Source of the DNA: Gaiellasilicea sp963745775
GTDB taxonomy: Bacteria > Actinomycetota > Thermoleophilia > Gaiellales > Gaiellaceae
Reading direction: 5' to 3'
NCBI GenBank assembly: GCA_963745775.1
Contig: CAVUYY010000001.1
Location: forward strand, 124,001 to 188,000
DNA: 64,000 nt
Part shown: one piece after another, positions 8,560-16,493 of the stretch
Layout of the letters: each line of letters opens with the position of its first letter
How positions within the stretch are numbered: position 1 is the stretch's first letter
Notes under the pieces: model-generated
What the model was told of the DNA's origin: nothing
Seen by the model: only the letters and a program-made list of their open reading frames with translations
Databases searched by the model: none
Program-made: the position numbers and the translations under genes

Positions 8560-9878
8560 GGAAAGGGATGCGGTAGGGGGTTCAGATCGTGCAGGAGGGA
8601 GCTCGGCCGCGTCAACGTGTCTCTTTTGGCCAGGTGGTACAGCCGTTCGGCGCCGAGGAACCGGGCAACGTGCGGCACGTCCAGGGAACAAAGGCCGGGA
8701 GCGATCGCCTTGCTCACGCGCAGGCCGGTGCGCCGGACGTCGGGGGCGGTGACGTCGACGGCGTACGCTCGCGAGCCCGCAACGGCGATCCGGCGCACCA
8801 GCTCCGCCACGCGCTCCGCGTCCGACTCGATTCCGAGGCTCGTGACCTCCGACGACGCGCGGGTCAAGCCGGCGGTCAGAAAGCCGGTGTCGGCTGCGTG
8901 CTCGTCGTCGGCGTAGAAGCGAATGTGATCCTCGAGCGTCAGAACGTCGGCCGCGTCGCCTGCGAAGGTCCGCTCCGGATCGACGAGTGCGAGCTTTCGC
9001 GCTGCCGAGCGGGTCGCGAACGCCTCTGCGAGTGCCTTGAACCACGCCTGCTCGAGAGTCGTGGCCGCGGCTGCCCCCACGCCGAGCGCAGCGCCCGACC
9101 GCGGCGCTCGCACGACGCCGAGCACGATCGGGAGGTCGTGGAACCCGGACAAGTCGACGGCGTCGTACTCGAGCCCGGTTGGTGCGAAGTAGCGCTCCGC
9201 CAGCGCCTGCAGACGAGGGTCGTCGGCCCAGTCGAGCACAGGAGGTGAGAGCCGGTTCGCCCAGACGAGCATGAACGCGTCCCGCTCGAGCAGCTCGAGC
9301 AGGCCGCGCTCGGTCGCCTCGAGCTCCGAGCCTGCACAGGCCAGCCCGCTGCTCGTCGCATAGCCGATTCTCGGCTCGCCTGGTAGGACGGCGTCCGCGA
9401 GGAAGACGAGCTCGACGGGCAACCACGCCTGCGTCCCCGTCGCGAGGTCGACTCCGTCGACCCAGCGGACCGTGGTCTCGCGACCGAACGGCACGAATGG
9501 GAAGCCCGGTCGGGCGTACTGCTCCGGGCTGAAGAGCCCGAATGAGGTCGGGTCCGCGGCAGTCGCGCCGAGTTCGTTGGCGCTCGCCACGCGGAAGCGG
9601 TCGTGCGGCAGGTAGCTGCCGCTGTAGCGCTCGACGCTCTCGCCGATCGCCGCGGCTGCCGCCGCGCGGCGCGAGCGCGCCGTCCCATTGGCGGATACGA
9701 CGTGATCGAGCGAGCAGCCGATCACGTCGTCACCCGCGGCGAGTGCGGACGACACTCGAAACAACGGAGGCTCGTCGGTCCCTGCGAGGGTCTCGTCGAG
9801 CCGGCAGATCACGCCGACGTGACGCGAGACGAGCGGTCGCAGCCGTTGAGGGACTGCTTCGAGGAGCGAGCTCAACAC
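8556..9878 (-). CDS. sagD: YcaO cyclodehydratase of a TOMM/LAP cluster (SagD-like)
   Basis: 440 residues from the GTG at 9878, which overlaps the stop of the E1-like gene. ATP/Mg-binding YcaO motifs are visible: ESVERY (80-85), ELEATERGLLELLERD (185-200) and QAWFKALAEAF (277-287). The protein ends NPLPHPFP, a PxPxP C-terminus that is diagnostic of YcaO proteins that make thiazolines/oxazolines. YcaO uses ATP to cyclise Cys/Ser/Thr of the precursor while the E1-like partner binds the leader. Flanked on both sides by genes of the same pathway with overlaps of 4-7 bases. Confidence 0.95.
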   Translation of the reverse strand: MLSSLLEAVPQRLRPLVSRHVGVICRLDETLAGTDEPPLFRVSSALAAGDDVIGCSLDHVVSANGTARSRRAAAAAAIGESVERYSGSYLPHDRFRVASANELGATAADPTSFGLFSPEQYARPGFPFVPFGRETTVRWVDGVDLATGTQAWLPVELVFLADAVLPGEPRIGYATSSGLACAGSELEATERGLLELLERDAFMLVWANRLSPPVLDWADDPRLQALAERYFAPTGLEYDAVDLSGFHDLPIVLGVVRAPRSGAALGVGAAAATTLEQAWFKALAEAFATRSAARKLALVDPERTFAGDAADVLTLEDHIRFYADDEHAADTGFLTAGLTRASSEVTSLGIESDAERVAELVRRIAVAGSRAYAVDVTAPDVRRTGLRVSKAIAPGLCSLDVPHVARFLGAERLYHLAKRDTLTRPSSLLHDLNPLPHPFP

Positions 9879-10810
9879 GACACCCGATCGGTCTCGTGCC
9901 AGGGAAGCGGCGAGGCGAGGCGGCTCGTTGGCGAGCAGGCGGGACAGCGGGGGACGCGCAGGAGGTGGTGGCGCTCGATCGTGAGCGCGCCACTCGTCTC
10001 GATCGCGGTCACGGAGCCGGGAAGTCCCGGGTCGTGGACGGCGAGCCAGCGAACGACCACGTGAGCGGTCACGGCGAGGACGAGGGCGTCGAGCACAGCC
10101 GGGAGGAGGCAGGCTCGACGGCTCGGCCTGAGCCCGGCGAGCTCCGGCGCGCAGCCGCTGGTCGAGTGCCGTCGCAGCACGAGGCATTCGTGGCAGGCCG
10201 TCTCGCGTGGGATCACGAGCGGGCCGACCGTCGCGGTCCCCCCGTCGTAGTCGCCTGCCGGGAGCCACACGATGTCCTCGTCGAGCGCGCGACGATTCCA
10301 TGCATCGAATGGGTCGTCCTCGGAGGGCGTCGCGAGCACGACGGTGAGATCCGCCGACTGGCGGAACCGCCTCTGCACCGTTCCGATCCCGGCTACGTGG
10401 ACCAGCCGCGCGAGGGCGTCTGCCTCTGCGAGGGGGCCGACGATCGCGACCTCCGAGCTCGCGAGGCGGGAGGCGATGCTCGACACGGAAAGTGACGAGA
10501 TCTCCGCCAGAGCTTCGGCGTCGGGCCGCCGGCTCTCGGCAGGCCCGTCGATCAGCAGCCGATGCTCGGCCAGGAGCTCGAGCGCGCCCGTCACTGCCGG
10601 CGCGACCGGGCGACCGACGAGCTCGATCAACTCGTCGGTCGTCCGGCTGCCGTCGAGAAGCGGCAGGAGCCGGGGTAGGAGCACCTGAGCTGCCGCTCCG
10701 GTGAACCGGACGACGGTTCCGGCGTGCTCGAGGAGAACCGCATCGTCGAGCGCTGCGAGCCGGTACCACGGTTTCAGGAGCGGCCGCTCCGGGACGGCGA
10801 GGGCGACCAT
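9872..10810 (-). CDS. sagC: TOMM precursor leader-binding E1-like protein (SagC-like)
   Basis: 312 residues, starting 3 bases after the precursor stop. The N-terminal 100 residues look like the peptide-clasp/RRE-type winged helix of TOMM C proteins (RTTDELIELVG), the middle has an E1-like Rossmann segment (SEVAIVGPLAEADALARLV), and the C-terminal half has two Cys pairs, C206/C209 in TACHECL and C289/C292 in VPRCPACS, the expected structural zinc site. It would recruit the precursor peptide to YcaO. E1-like adenylation is not needed in this family, and no full ATP motif is seen. Confidence 0.9.
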   Translation of the reverse strand: MVALAVPERPLLKPWYRLAALDDAVLLEHAGTVVRFTGAAAQVLLPRLLPLLDGSRTTDELIELVGRPVAPAVTGALELLAEHRLLIDGPAESRRPDAEALAEISSLSVSSIASRLASSEVAIVGPLAEADALARLVHVAGIGTVQRRFRQSADLTVVLATPSEDDPFDAWNRRALDEDIVWLPAGDYDGGTATVGPLVIPRETACHECLVLRRHSTSGCAPELAGLRPSRRACLLPAVLDALVLAVTAHVVVRWLAVHDPGLPGSVTAIETSGALTIERHHLLRVPRCPACSPTSRLASPLPWHETDRVSC

Positions 10811-10813
10811 CGA

Positions 10814-10951
10814 TCAGGGGCAGAACGCCACGCACGCGCAGCAGGAGCAGCTGCAGCAGCTGATGTCGATGTTGAGCGCGAGGAACGCGTTGCCCGCGCC
10901 TCTGGTCTCCGCGGTGAGCTCGAGAAGCTCTGCGGTCAGTCGGTTGAACAT
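10814..10951 (-). CDS. sagA: TOMM/LAP precursor peptide, SagA-like
   Basis: 45 residues. Residues 1-31 form a leader (MFNRLTAELLELTAETRGAG followed by NAFLALNIDIS); residues 32-45 are the core CCSCSCCACVAFCP, with eight cysteines of fourteen. This resembles streptolysin S and listeriolysin S cores. AAAGGAC lies 8 bases before the ATG, and the gene is followed after 3 bases by the E1-like gene and then all other maturation genes, so the identity rests on both composition and context. The frame is open upstream through a set of 15-base repeats; an alternative ATG 7 codons upstream lacks a ribosome site. Confidence 0.9.
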   Translation of the reverse strand: MFNRLTAELLELTAETRGAGNAFLALNIDISCCSCSCCACVAFCP

Positions 10952-10967
10952 GTGCTCGTCCTTTCTC

Positions 10968-11012
10968 ATCGGGGCTTGTCTGATCGGTGCTTGCCTGGTC
11001 GGGGCTTGCGAA
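10968..11012. repeat. three tandem 15-base repeats upstream of the TOMM precursor
   Basis: Three consecutive 15-base units (10968-10982, 10983-10997, 10998-11012) share the pattern RTCGGKGCTTGYSTG on the plus strand. They lie directly in front of the precursor's ribosome site. They could be binding sites for a regulator or, because 15 is divisible by three and the frame is open, an in-frame QAPxR repeat of an extended leader. The ribosome site downstream of them favours a non-coding role. Confidence 0.7.
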
Positions 11013-11149
11013 GCGCCGTCTGCGGGAGGCCGGTCTCTTCGAGCATGCCGATCGGGACGGGTCCATTTGTCGCAGCTTTGCAACAGATCTGTGTCGAATC
11101 TCCGCACGTGCGAATAAGCCGGACTAATGAGTCGAATTACGTTGGCTGG

Positions 11150-11155
11150 TATCCT
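11150..11155 (+). promoter_or_regulatory. -10 box TATCCT, probable leaderless start
   Basis: TATCCT is followed by 6 bases and the GTG at 11162. No Shine-Dalgarno sequence lies between. It would start the flavoprotein-fumarase-ComA operon, divergent from the TOMM operon. Confidence 0.45.
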
Positions 11156-11161
11156 CGGGCC

Positions 11162-12355
11162 GTGACCGCACCGGCCGGCTTCGACGTGCTCGTGATCGGG
11201 AGCGGTGCCTCCGGGCTCGCCGCCGCGGTCTCGGCCGAACGCAGCGGCGCGCGCACCGCCCTCGCAACCAAGGGCTCGATCCAGGCCTGCAACTCGGCCA
11301 AGGCGCAGGGCGGGATCCAGGCGTCGTTCGGCGAAGACGACTCGCCGGAGCAGCATGCGTCCGACATCTGGAAGAGCTCGCACGAGAGCGCCGACATGCG
11401 GCTCGTCGAAGCGCTGACCGGCGATGCGCAGAGCGCGATCCACTGGCTCGAAGAGCTCGGCGTCGAGTTCACCAGGCAGAACGGCGGCTACCGGCTCGCC
11501 CGCTGCGGCGGCGCCTCCGCCAAGCGCCTGCTCCAGGTCGGAGACCGCACCGGACACGCGATCACGAAGGCGCTGCGCGAGGCCTTCGAGGGCGGCGAAG
11601 GGACGCTCTTCGCCAACAGTCCTCTCCACGCGCTCGCGCCCACGACGAACGGCTGGCGCGCCCGCTGTGGCGACCACGAGCTCGACGCCACGACCGTCGT
11701 GCTCGCGGCCGGCGGGCGCTGTTTCAAGGTTGCGGAGGAGCGCGGCGAGCTTTCGACGAACCATCCGAACGCGACGGGCGAGGTGACGCAGATCGCCCTA
11801 GGCCTCGGCGCCGAAGCACGCGATCTCGACGAGCTCCAGTACCACCCGAACGGCGGTGCGTGGCCGGAGACGATGCAGGGCTACTCGATCCCGGAGACGA
11901 CGCGCGCCTACGGCGCCGTCCTCCTGAACGCCGACGGCGAGGAGTTCACCGACTCGCTCGGCCCGCGTGACGTCGTCAGCCAGGCGATCTTCGACGAGGT
12001 CGCGAAGGGCAAGGGAGTCGAGACGGAGGACGGCCGGCCAGCGGTGTACCTCGACACCACGCGGATCGCGCAAGACGACGCGGAGATCTCGCTGCCATAC
12101 ATGCTGCGGCGCTACCGTGGCGCCGGGATCGACCCGCTCGAGGAGCGGATCCTGACGTACCCGGTGCTCCACTACCAGAACGGCGGCCTCGTGATCGATA
12201 CTGAGGCCCGGACCACGCTCGACGGGCTCTACGCCTGCGGCGAGATCGCGGGTGGAACGCACGGCCGCAACCGGATGATGGGAAACTCGCTGCTCGAATG
12301 CTGCGTCTTCGGGCGCCGCGCCGGGCGGGCGGCTGCGGAGAGTGCGAGCGCATGA
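11162..12355 (+). CDS. FAD-dependent flavoprotein, succinate dehydrogenase/fumarate reductase or NadB-like
   Basis: 397 residues from the GTG at 11162 (the frame is open much further upstream, but homology begins here). FAD-binding Rossmann motif DVLVIGSGASGLAAAVSAE at residues 8-26, QGGIQASFG, a DRTGHAITKAL segment near the substrate site, and the C-terminal LDGLYACGEIAGG and NRMMGNSLLECCVFGRRAG that close the FAD site. It is shorter than SdhA (about 580) and NadB (about 500) and lacks their C-terminal extension. Its stop overlaps the fumarase alpha start (ATGA), so it probably acts on fumarate/succinate or a related dicarboxylate. Confidence 0.82.
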   Translation: MTAPAGFDVLVIGSGASGLAAAVSAERSGARTALATKGSIQACNSAKAQGGIQASFGEDDSPEQHASDIWKSSHESADMRLVEALTGDAQSAIHWLEELGVEFTRQNGGYRLARCGGASAKRLLQVGDRTGHAITKALREAFEGGEGTLFANSPLHALAPTTNGWRARCGDHELDATTVVLAAGGRCFKVAEERGELSTNHPNATGEVTQIALGLGAEARDLDELQYHPNGGAWPETMQGYSIPETTRAYGAVLLNADGEEFTDSLGPRDVVSQAIFDEVAKGKGVETEDGRPAVYLDTTRIAQDDAEISLPYMLRRYRGAGIDPLEERILTYPVLHYQNGGLVIDTEARTTLDGLYACGEIAGGTHGRNRMMGNSLLECCVFGRRAGRAAAESASA

Positions 12356-13251
12356 CGACGGTCACGACTACGGATCTCCAGCACGTCGTCGAGGACGCCG
12401 CCGCGCATCTCTACGTCTGGGCGCTGAAGGACATTCCGCAGGACCTTCGCGACGCGCTCGCGGCAGCCACCGCGCGCGAGACCTCCGTCACCGGCCAGCG
12501 TGTGCTTCAGACGATCAACCGGAACGTCTCGATCGCCGACGCCGAGCAGAACCTCGTCTGCCAGGACACCGGGATCGCGGTCTACACCTGCCGGGTCGGC
12601 GAGCACTTCCCGCTTCATCCGGCCCGGATCTACGAGGCGCTGCGCGACGGCACCGGCCGCGCGACCGTCGAGCACCCGCTCCGCTCGAACGCCGTCCACA
12701 CGATCACGCGCGAGCACACCGGCCCGAACATCGGCCATCGACTCCCGATCGTGCACTGGGAGTTCATCCCGGACTGGGACGGCCTCGATGTCAAGTGCGT
12801 CCCGAAGGGCTCGGGCTCGGAGAACATGAGCTTCCTGAAGATGTGCGTGCCCGCGGACGGCGTGAAGGGGATCAAGCAGTTCGTGCTCGAGTCGATCGTC
12901 GGCGCGGGCGGGAAGCCGTGCCCGCCGGGGATCGTCGGGGTCGGGATCGGCGGCACCGCCGACTACGCGATGTACCTCGCGAAGGAGGCGATCACGCGGC
13001 CGGTCGGGACGCGCAACCCGGACCCGCTCGTGGCCGAGCTCGAGGACGAGCTCTACGGGCTCCTGAACGAGACCGGGATCGGGCCGATGGGGCTTGGTGG
13101 CGACGTGACCGTGCTCCAGTGTCACATCGAGCACGCGGACACGCACATGACCCTGAACCCGGTCGCGGTCAACTACCAGTGCTGGGCCGCGCGGCGTGCC
13201 TCCGTGCACGTCGACGCCGACGGCTCAGTCGAGTTCGACCGCGAGTTCTAG
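12352..13251 (+). CDS. class I fumarate hydratase / tartrate dehydratase, alpha subunit
   Basis: 299 residues. This is the FumA/TtdA N-terminal type with three cysteines placed for a [4Fe-4S] cluster: LVCQDTGIAV, LKMCVPADG and KPCPPGIVGVGIGG. Class I enzymes split into two subunits are common in Archaea and deep-branching bacteria and hydrate fumarate to malate; tartrate dehydratases cannot be excluded by sequence alone. The start ATG overlaps the flavoprotein stop, and the beta-subunit gene begins 2 bases after the stop. Confidence 0.92.
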   Translation: MTTVTTTDLQHVVEDAAAHLYVWALKDIPQDLRDALAAATARETSVTGQRVLQTINRNVSIADAEQNLVCQDTGIAVYTCRVGEHFPLHPARIYEALRDGTGRATVEHPLRSNAVHTITREHTGPNIGHRLPIVHWEFIPDWDGLDVKCVPKGSGSENMSFLKMCVPADGVKGIKQFVLESIVGAGGKPCPPGIVGVGIGGTADYAMYLAKEAITRPVGTRNPDPLVAELEDELYGLLNETGIGPMGLGGDVTVLQCHIEHADTHMTLNPVAVNYQCWAARRASVHVDADGSVEFDREF

Positions 13252-13253
13252 GG

Positions 13254-13841
13254 ATGGCCAACCACACCGTCACCTTCCCGATCACCGATCCCCAGGAGAT
13301 CCTGAAGCTGCGCGCGGGCGACGAGGTCACCGTCCAGGGCCACATCATCGGGATCCGCGACCGCACCCAGATCCGGATCTTCGACGAGGGCGTCGAGCCG
13401 CCGCTGGATCTCTCCGGCGCGTTCCTCCTCCACACGGCGCCGAACGTGCGCAAGCTCGATGACGGCCGTTACGAGAAGATCTGCATCGGCACGACGACGA
13501 GTGCGCGAATGGTTCGCTTCACCGAGCCGCTCGGCCGGCGCTACGGCGTCCGCGCGATCTGCGGCAAGGGCGGGTTCCCCGACGAGGCGATCGCGCCGAT
13601 GCACGAGCTCGGGATGGTCTACTTCGCGATCGTCGGCGGCGCGGCGGCGCTCGAGACGACGCAGATCGAGGAGATCGAAGAGGTGCTCTGGGAGGACCTG
13701 ATGCCGGAATGCCTCTGGAAGTTCCGCGTCAAGGACTTCGGCCCGCTCACCGTCGGGATCGACGCCCACGGCAACTCGCTCTACCACGATGTCCAGACCG
13801 CGGCACAGGAGAAGCTGAAGGAGCTCTTTGCGCGACTTTGA
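13254..13841 (+). CDS. class I fumarate hydratase / tartrate dehydratase, beta subunit
   Basis: 195 residues. It matches the FumA C-terminal/TtdB domain: GHIIGIRDRTQIRIFDEG, LSGAFLLHTAPNVRK, RAICGKGGFPDEA and GMVYFAIVGGAAALETTQI. It pairs with the alpha subunit encoded immediately upstream to form the active dehydratase. The 3' end overlaps the start of the phosphosulfolactate synthase-like gene by 14 bases, which ties all four genes into a single transcript. Confidence 0.92.
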   Translation: MANHTVTFPITDPQEILKLRAGDEVTVQGHIIGIRDRTQIRIFDEGVEPPLDLSGAFLLHTAPNVRKLDDGRYEKICIGTTTSARMVRFTEPLGRRYGVRAICGKGGFPDEAIAPMHELGMVYFAIVGGAAALETTQIEEIEEVLWEDLMPECLWKFRVKDFGPLTVGIDAHGNSLYHDVQTAAQEKLKELFARL

Positions 13842-14589
13842 CCTCGGGCTCCCGCAGCGCCGGAGCGGGCTGACGCACGTGATCGACAAGGGTCTCGGCC
13901 CCCGCGGGTGGGAGGACGTGCTCGAGGTGGCCGGCGAGCTGATCGACGTCGTCAAGCTCGGCTGGGGCACGGCGTATGTCTCGGCGAACCTGCGCAGGAA
14001 GCTGGACGTGCTGAAGGAGAAGCCCGTCGTACTCGGCGGCACCTTCTTCGAGGTCGTCTACGTCAAGGACCGGCTCGACGACTACAAGCGCTGGCTCGGC
14101 GAGCTCGGCCTGACCCACGTCGAGATCTCGGACGGCACCGTCGAGATCCCGCGCGAGCGCAAGCTCGAGCTCGTGGCCGACTTCGCCCGCGACTTCACCG
14201 TGCTCTCGGAGGTCGGGTCGAAGGACTCGTCGGTCGAGTACAGCGCCGCCGAGTGGACCGGCTGGCTTCGAGAGGAGCTGGCCGCGGGCGCGTGGAAGGT
14301 GATCACCGAGGCGCGCGAGGGCGGTACCGCCGGGATCTTCGACGCCGGTGGCGGGATGCGGACGGAGCTGATCGGCGAGATCGCCGCCGCGGTCGGGACC
14401 GAGAACGTGATCTTCGAGGCGCCGTCGAAGGCGGCTCAGGCCTGGTTCGTGAAGCAGTTCGGGCCCGAGGTCAACCTCGGCAACATCCCGCCCGAGGAAG
14501 TGATTCCGCTCGAGACGCTGCGTCTTGGGCTGCGCGGCGACACGCTCGCGGAGATCCTGCTCCTAGACGCGCCGGCGGGCTCGACCTAG
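13828..14589 (+). CDS. comA: phosphosulfolactate synthase-like protein (ComA/HSA32 family)
   Basis: 253 residues from a TTG inside the end of the fumarase gene. ComA landmarks: RSGLTHVIDKGLGPRGWED, VVKLGWGTAYV, VVLGGTFFEVVY, EVGSKD and GNIPPEEVIPLETLRLGLRGDT. ComA adds sulfite to phosphoenolpyruvate to give phosphosulfolactate in coenzyme M synthesis; the same fold occurs in plant HSA32 and in bacterial CoM biosynthesis (XcbB1). No other ComB/C-like gene is visible here. Its coupling to fumarase and a flavoprotein raises the possibility of a sulfolactate or dicarboxylate route. Confidence 0.85.
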   Translation: MRDFDLGLPQRRSGLTHVIDKGLGPRGWEDVLEVAGELIDVVKLGWGTAYVSANLRRKLDVLKEKPVVLGGTFFEVVYVKDRLDDYKRWLGELGLTHVEISDGTVEIPRERKLELVADFARDFTVLSEVGSKDSSVEYSAAEWTGWLREELAAGAWKVITEAREGGTAGIFDAGGGMRTELIGEIAAAVGTENVIFEAPSKAAQAWFVKQFGPEVNLGNIPPEEVIPLETLRLGLRGDTLAEILLLDAPAGST

Positions 14590-14801
14590 CCCGACGCGGC
14601 GAGGGCGGAGACGCCCTGCTCGGTCAGCGTGACGCCGTCGCGTCCCGCGGTGACGAGTCCCGCGGTGACTGCGTCGTCCCAGACGGCCAGGCGGGGGCAG
14701 TTGCTTCTCCACGCCTCGAGAACGTCCTCGTAGGTGCGCGGGCGAGCCGTCACCCACGTCAGGAGCTCGCGCGTCGAGGCGCTGACCACCGTGACCTCCA
14801 T
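14586..14801 (-). CDS. small conserved-looking protein, function unknown
   Basis: 71 residues: MEVTVVSASTRELLTWVTAR then RTYEDVLEAWRSNCPRLAVW and a VTLTEQGVSAL end. The helix pattern with a C-terminal GVTLTEQG strand-turn resembles small winged-helix proteins, but I do not recognise a family. Support for it being real: a TAAGCT box exactly 7 bases before its ATG, shared promoter space with the divergent AlkZ-like gene, and codon use like its neighbours. Its stop overlaps the comA stop in convergent orientation. Confidence 0.6.
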   Translation of the reverse strand: MEVTVVSASTRELLTWVTARPRTYEDVLEAWRSNCPRLAVWDDAVTAGLVTAGRDGVTLTEQGVSALAASG

Positions 14802-14808
14802 GCGCCAA

Positions 14809-14818
14809 AGCTTACGCT
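14809..14818. promoter_or_regulatory. overlapping divergent -10 boxes
   Basis: Only 23 bases separate two divergent starts. TACGCT (14813-14818, plus strand) stands 6 bases before the GTG at 14825; TAAGCT (14809-14814, minus strand) stands 7 bases before the ATG at 14801. The two boxes overlap by two bases, so RNA polymerase can probably serve only one direction at a time. Both transcripts would be leaderless. Confidence 0.5.
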
Positions 14819-14824
14819 CTGGCC

Positions 14825-15943
14825 GTGCGCTCGACGACCTGGGCCGACGTACGTCTTCGACGACTCGGGCGGCACCGGCTCGTCAAGCCAGCACCGCGAA
14901 CGCAGCTCGTCGAGGTCGTTCGCGAGGTCGGCGGAATCCACGCCCAGGTGATGTCGGCCGCCGAGCTTGCGCTGTCGGCTCGGGTGCGCGGGCTGACGCA
15001 GGAGCACGTCGGCCGCGCGCTCTGGGAGGAGCGCACGCTCGTGAAGACGTGGACGCTGCGCGGCACGCTCCACCTCCATGCGGCGGACGAGCTGGGGCTC
15101 TGGCTGGCGGCGCGTCGCGCCGTCGTCGCGGACTGGTACTTCGCGAACGAGGTCCGCCCGAAGGAGGCGAAGCAGATCCTGGCCGCGCTCGCCGGAGCGC
15201 TCGACGGCCGCTGCCTGACGCGCGACGAGCTCGTCGAGGCCGTGACGCCGCACGTGAGCGGCTGGGCGCGCGAGCACATCGGCTCCGGGTGGGGAACGGT
15301 GCTCGGACCGGCGGCGCTGAACGGCGTCCTCGTCCACGGGCCTCCACAGGGGACGCGCGTCACGTTCGTCCGGCCCGACCAGTGGTTCGGAGAGCAGCAG
15401 GAGTGGGAGCCGCAGGCCGCGCTCGTCGAGATCCTGCGCCGCTATCTCCGCGCCTTCGGGCCTGCGACCCACAACCACTTCGCAGCGTGGGTGGCGGGCT
15501 CGCACCTCAAGGCAAAGGATGCGAAGGCGCTGCTCGATTCGATCGCCGGCGAGCTCGTCGAGGTCGAGATCGAGGGGAAGCGCGCCTGGCTGCTCGCCGA
15601 CGACCGAAGCCGCTCGACGCCGGCCGAGGGCGTTCGTCTGATCCCCGAGTACGACGCCTACGTGATGGGCTGGCGCGAGCGCGAGCACCTCTTTCCGCCC
15701 GAGGCGGTGGCGCGGACGAAGGCGCACGGGAAAGGACGGCTGGAAGGGCCGGGCGCACTCTCGTGGCTCCTCGTCGAGGGGCGAATCGCCGGCACATGGT
15801 CCCGCAGACGCACCGCGAAAGCCATCGAACTCCGTGTCGAGCCGTTCGAGAAGCTGACGAAGGAACAGCGGCAGCGGCTCGAGGAGGAGTCGAATCGGGT
15901 GGGCGCGTTTTACGGCGTCGAGCCGAGGCTGACTCTGACCTGA
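14825..15943 (+). CDS. winged-helix DNA-binding protein, AlkZ/YcaQ-like (HTH_42)
   Basis: 372 residues. Matches the HTH_42 family (AlkZ, a DNA glycosylase that removes bulky or crosslinked bases): GIHAQVMSAAELALSAR near residues 35-51, RTLVKTWTLRGTLHLH, a central AFGPATHNHFAAWVAG and the C-terminal LIPEYDAYVMGWRERE. The catalytic loop in AlkZ proteins reads QxQ or QxD; here the corresponding place is HAQ, so the first Gln is replaced by His. A second member at 24066-25100 keeps QAQ. Activity is therefore uncertain. Confidence 0.85.
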   Translation: MRSTTWADVRLRRLGRHRLVKPAPRTQLVEVVREVGGIHAQVMSAAELALSARVRGLTQEHVGRALWEERTLVKTWTLRGTLHLHAADELGLWLAARRAVVADWYFANEVRPKEAKQILAALAGALDGRCLTRDELVEAVTPHVSGWAREHIGSGWGTVLGPAALNGVLVHGPPQGTRVTFVRPDQWFGEQQEWEPQAALVEILRRYLRAFGPATHNHFAAWVAGSHLKAKDAKALLDSIAGELVEVEIEGKRAWLLADDRSRSTPAEGVRLIPEYDAYVMGWREREHLFPPEAVARTKAHGKGRLEGPGALSWLLVEGRIAGTWSRRRTAKAIELRVEPFEKLTKEQRQRLEEESNRVGAFYGVEPRLTLT

Positions 15944-16060
15944 GGTACAGCGCGCGGGATTAGCTCGTGGAGCTCGCGAATCTGGCTCCGCCTCGGCGCG
16001 TCTAGCCCCTCGATGTACTGGTCGGGGGTCATGGTGGGTTTACGCGCCCTGGAGCTCGAC

Positions 16061-16066
16061 TAAATT
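16061..16066 (+). promoter_or_regulatory. -10 box TAAATT, probable leaderless start
   Basis: TAAATT is separated from the ATG at 16073 by 6 bases, with no ribosome site between. Confidence 0.45.
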
Positions 16067-16072
16067 CTCTGC

Positions 16073-16453
16073 ATGCCACGACTCAACGCGATCGGGATCG
16101 TCACCTCGGACATGAGGAGGTCGATCGAGTTCTACCGCGTGCTGGGGCTCGACGTCCCGGAGACGCCGGACGAGAGTCATGTCGACGCGTTCCTGCCGAA
16201 CGGCGTCCGGTTCATGCTCGACTCCGAGGACGTGATCCGCAGCTTCCGGCCCGACTGGACACGTCAAGCCGGCAACCAGGTCGCTCTTGCGTTCGAGTGC
16301 GAGAGCCCCGCCGAGCTCGACGAGGTCTACGCACGGGTCGTCGCCGCCGGATTCGACGGCGAGAAGGAGCCGTGGGACGCGTTCTGGGGTCAGCGCTACG
16401 CGCAGCTCAGCGATCCGGACGGCGTCCCGGTCGATCTGTACGCGGCGCTCTAG
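16073..16453 (+). CDS. VOC (glyoxalase/bleomycin-resistance fold) protein
   Basis: 126 residues with the paired beta-alpha-beta layout of the vicinal-oxygen-chelate family: LNAIGIVTSDMRRSIEFYRV at the start and QLSDPDGVPVDLYAAL at the end. The usual metal ligands are partly present (the final acidic residue is D in VDLYAAL; the first strand has no His), so metal-dependent catalysis is doubtful. Members act as lyases, dioxygenases or antibiotic-binding proteins; which applies cannot be told. Single gene with its own promoter. Confidence 0.85.
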   Translation: MPRLNAIGIVTSDMRRSIEFYRVLGLDVPETPDESHVDAFLPNGVRFMLDSEDVIRSFRPDWTRQAGNQVALAFECESPAELDEVYARVVAAGFDGEKEPWDAFWGQRYAQLSDPDGVPVDLYAAL

Positions 16454-16493
16454 GGCGCTAGACGCGAATCCGGCTGGTCATCCCGCGGGTCCG

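Noticed and set aside
7762..9426. SagB frame extended to 554 codons
   Set aside because: Everything before the GTG at 8559 is out-of-frame translation of YcaO.
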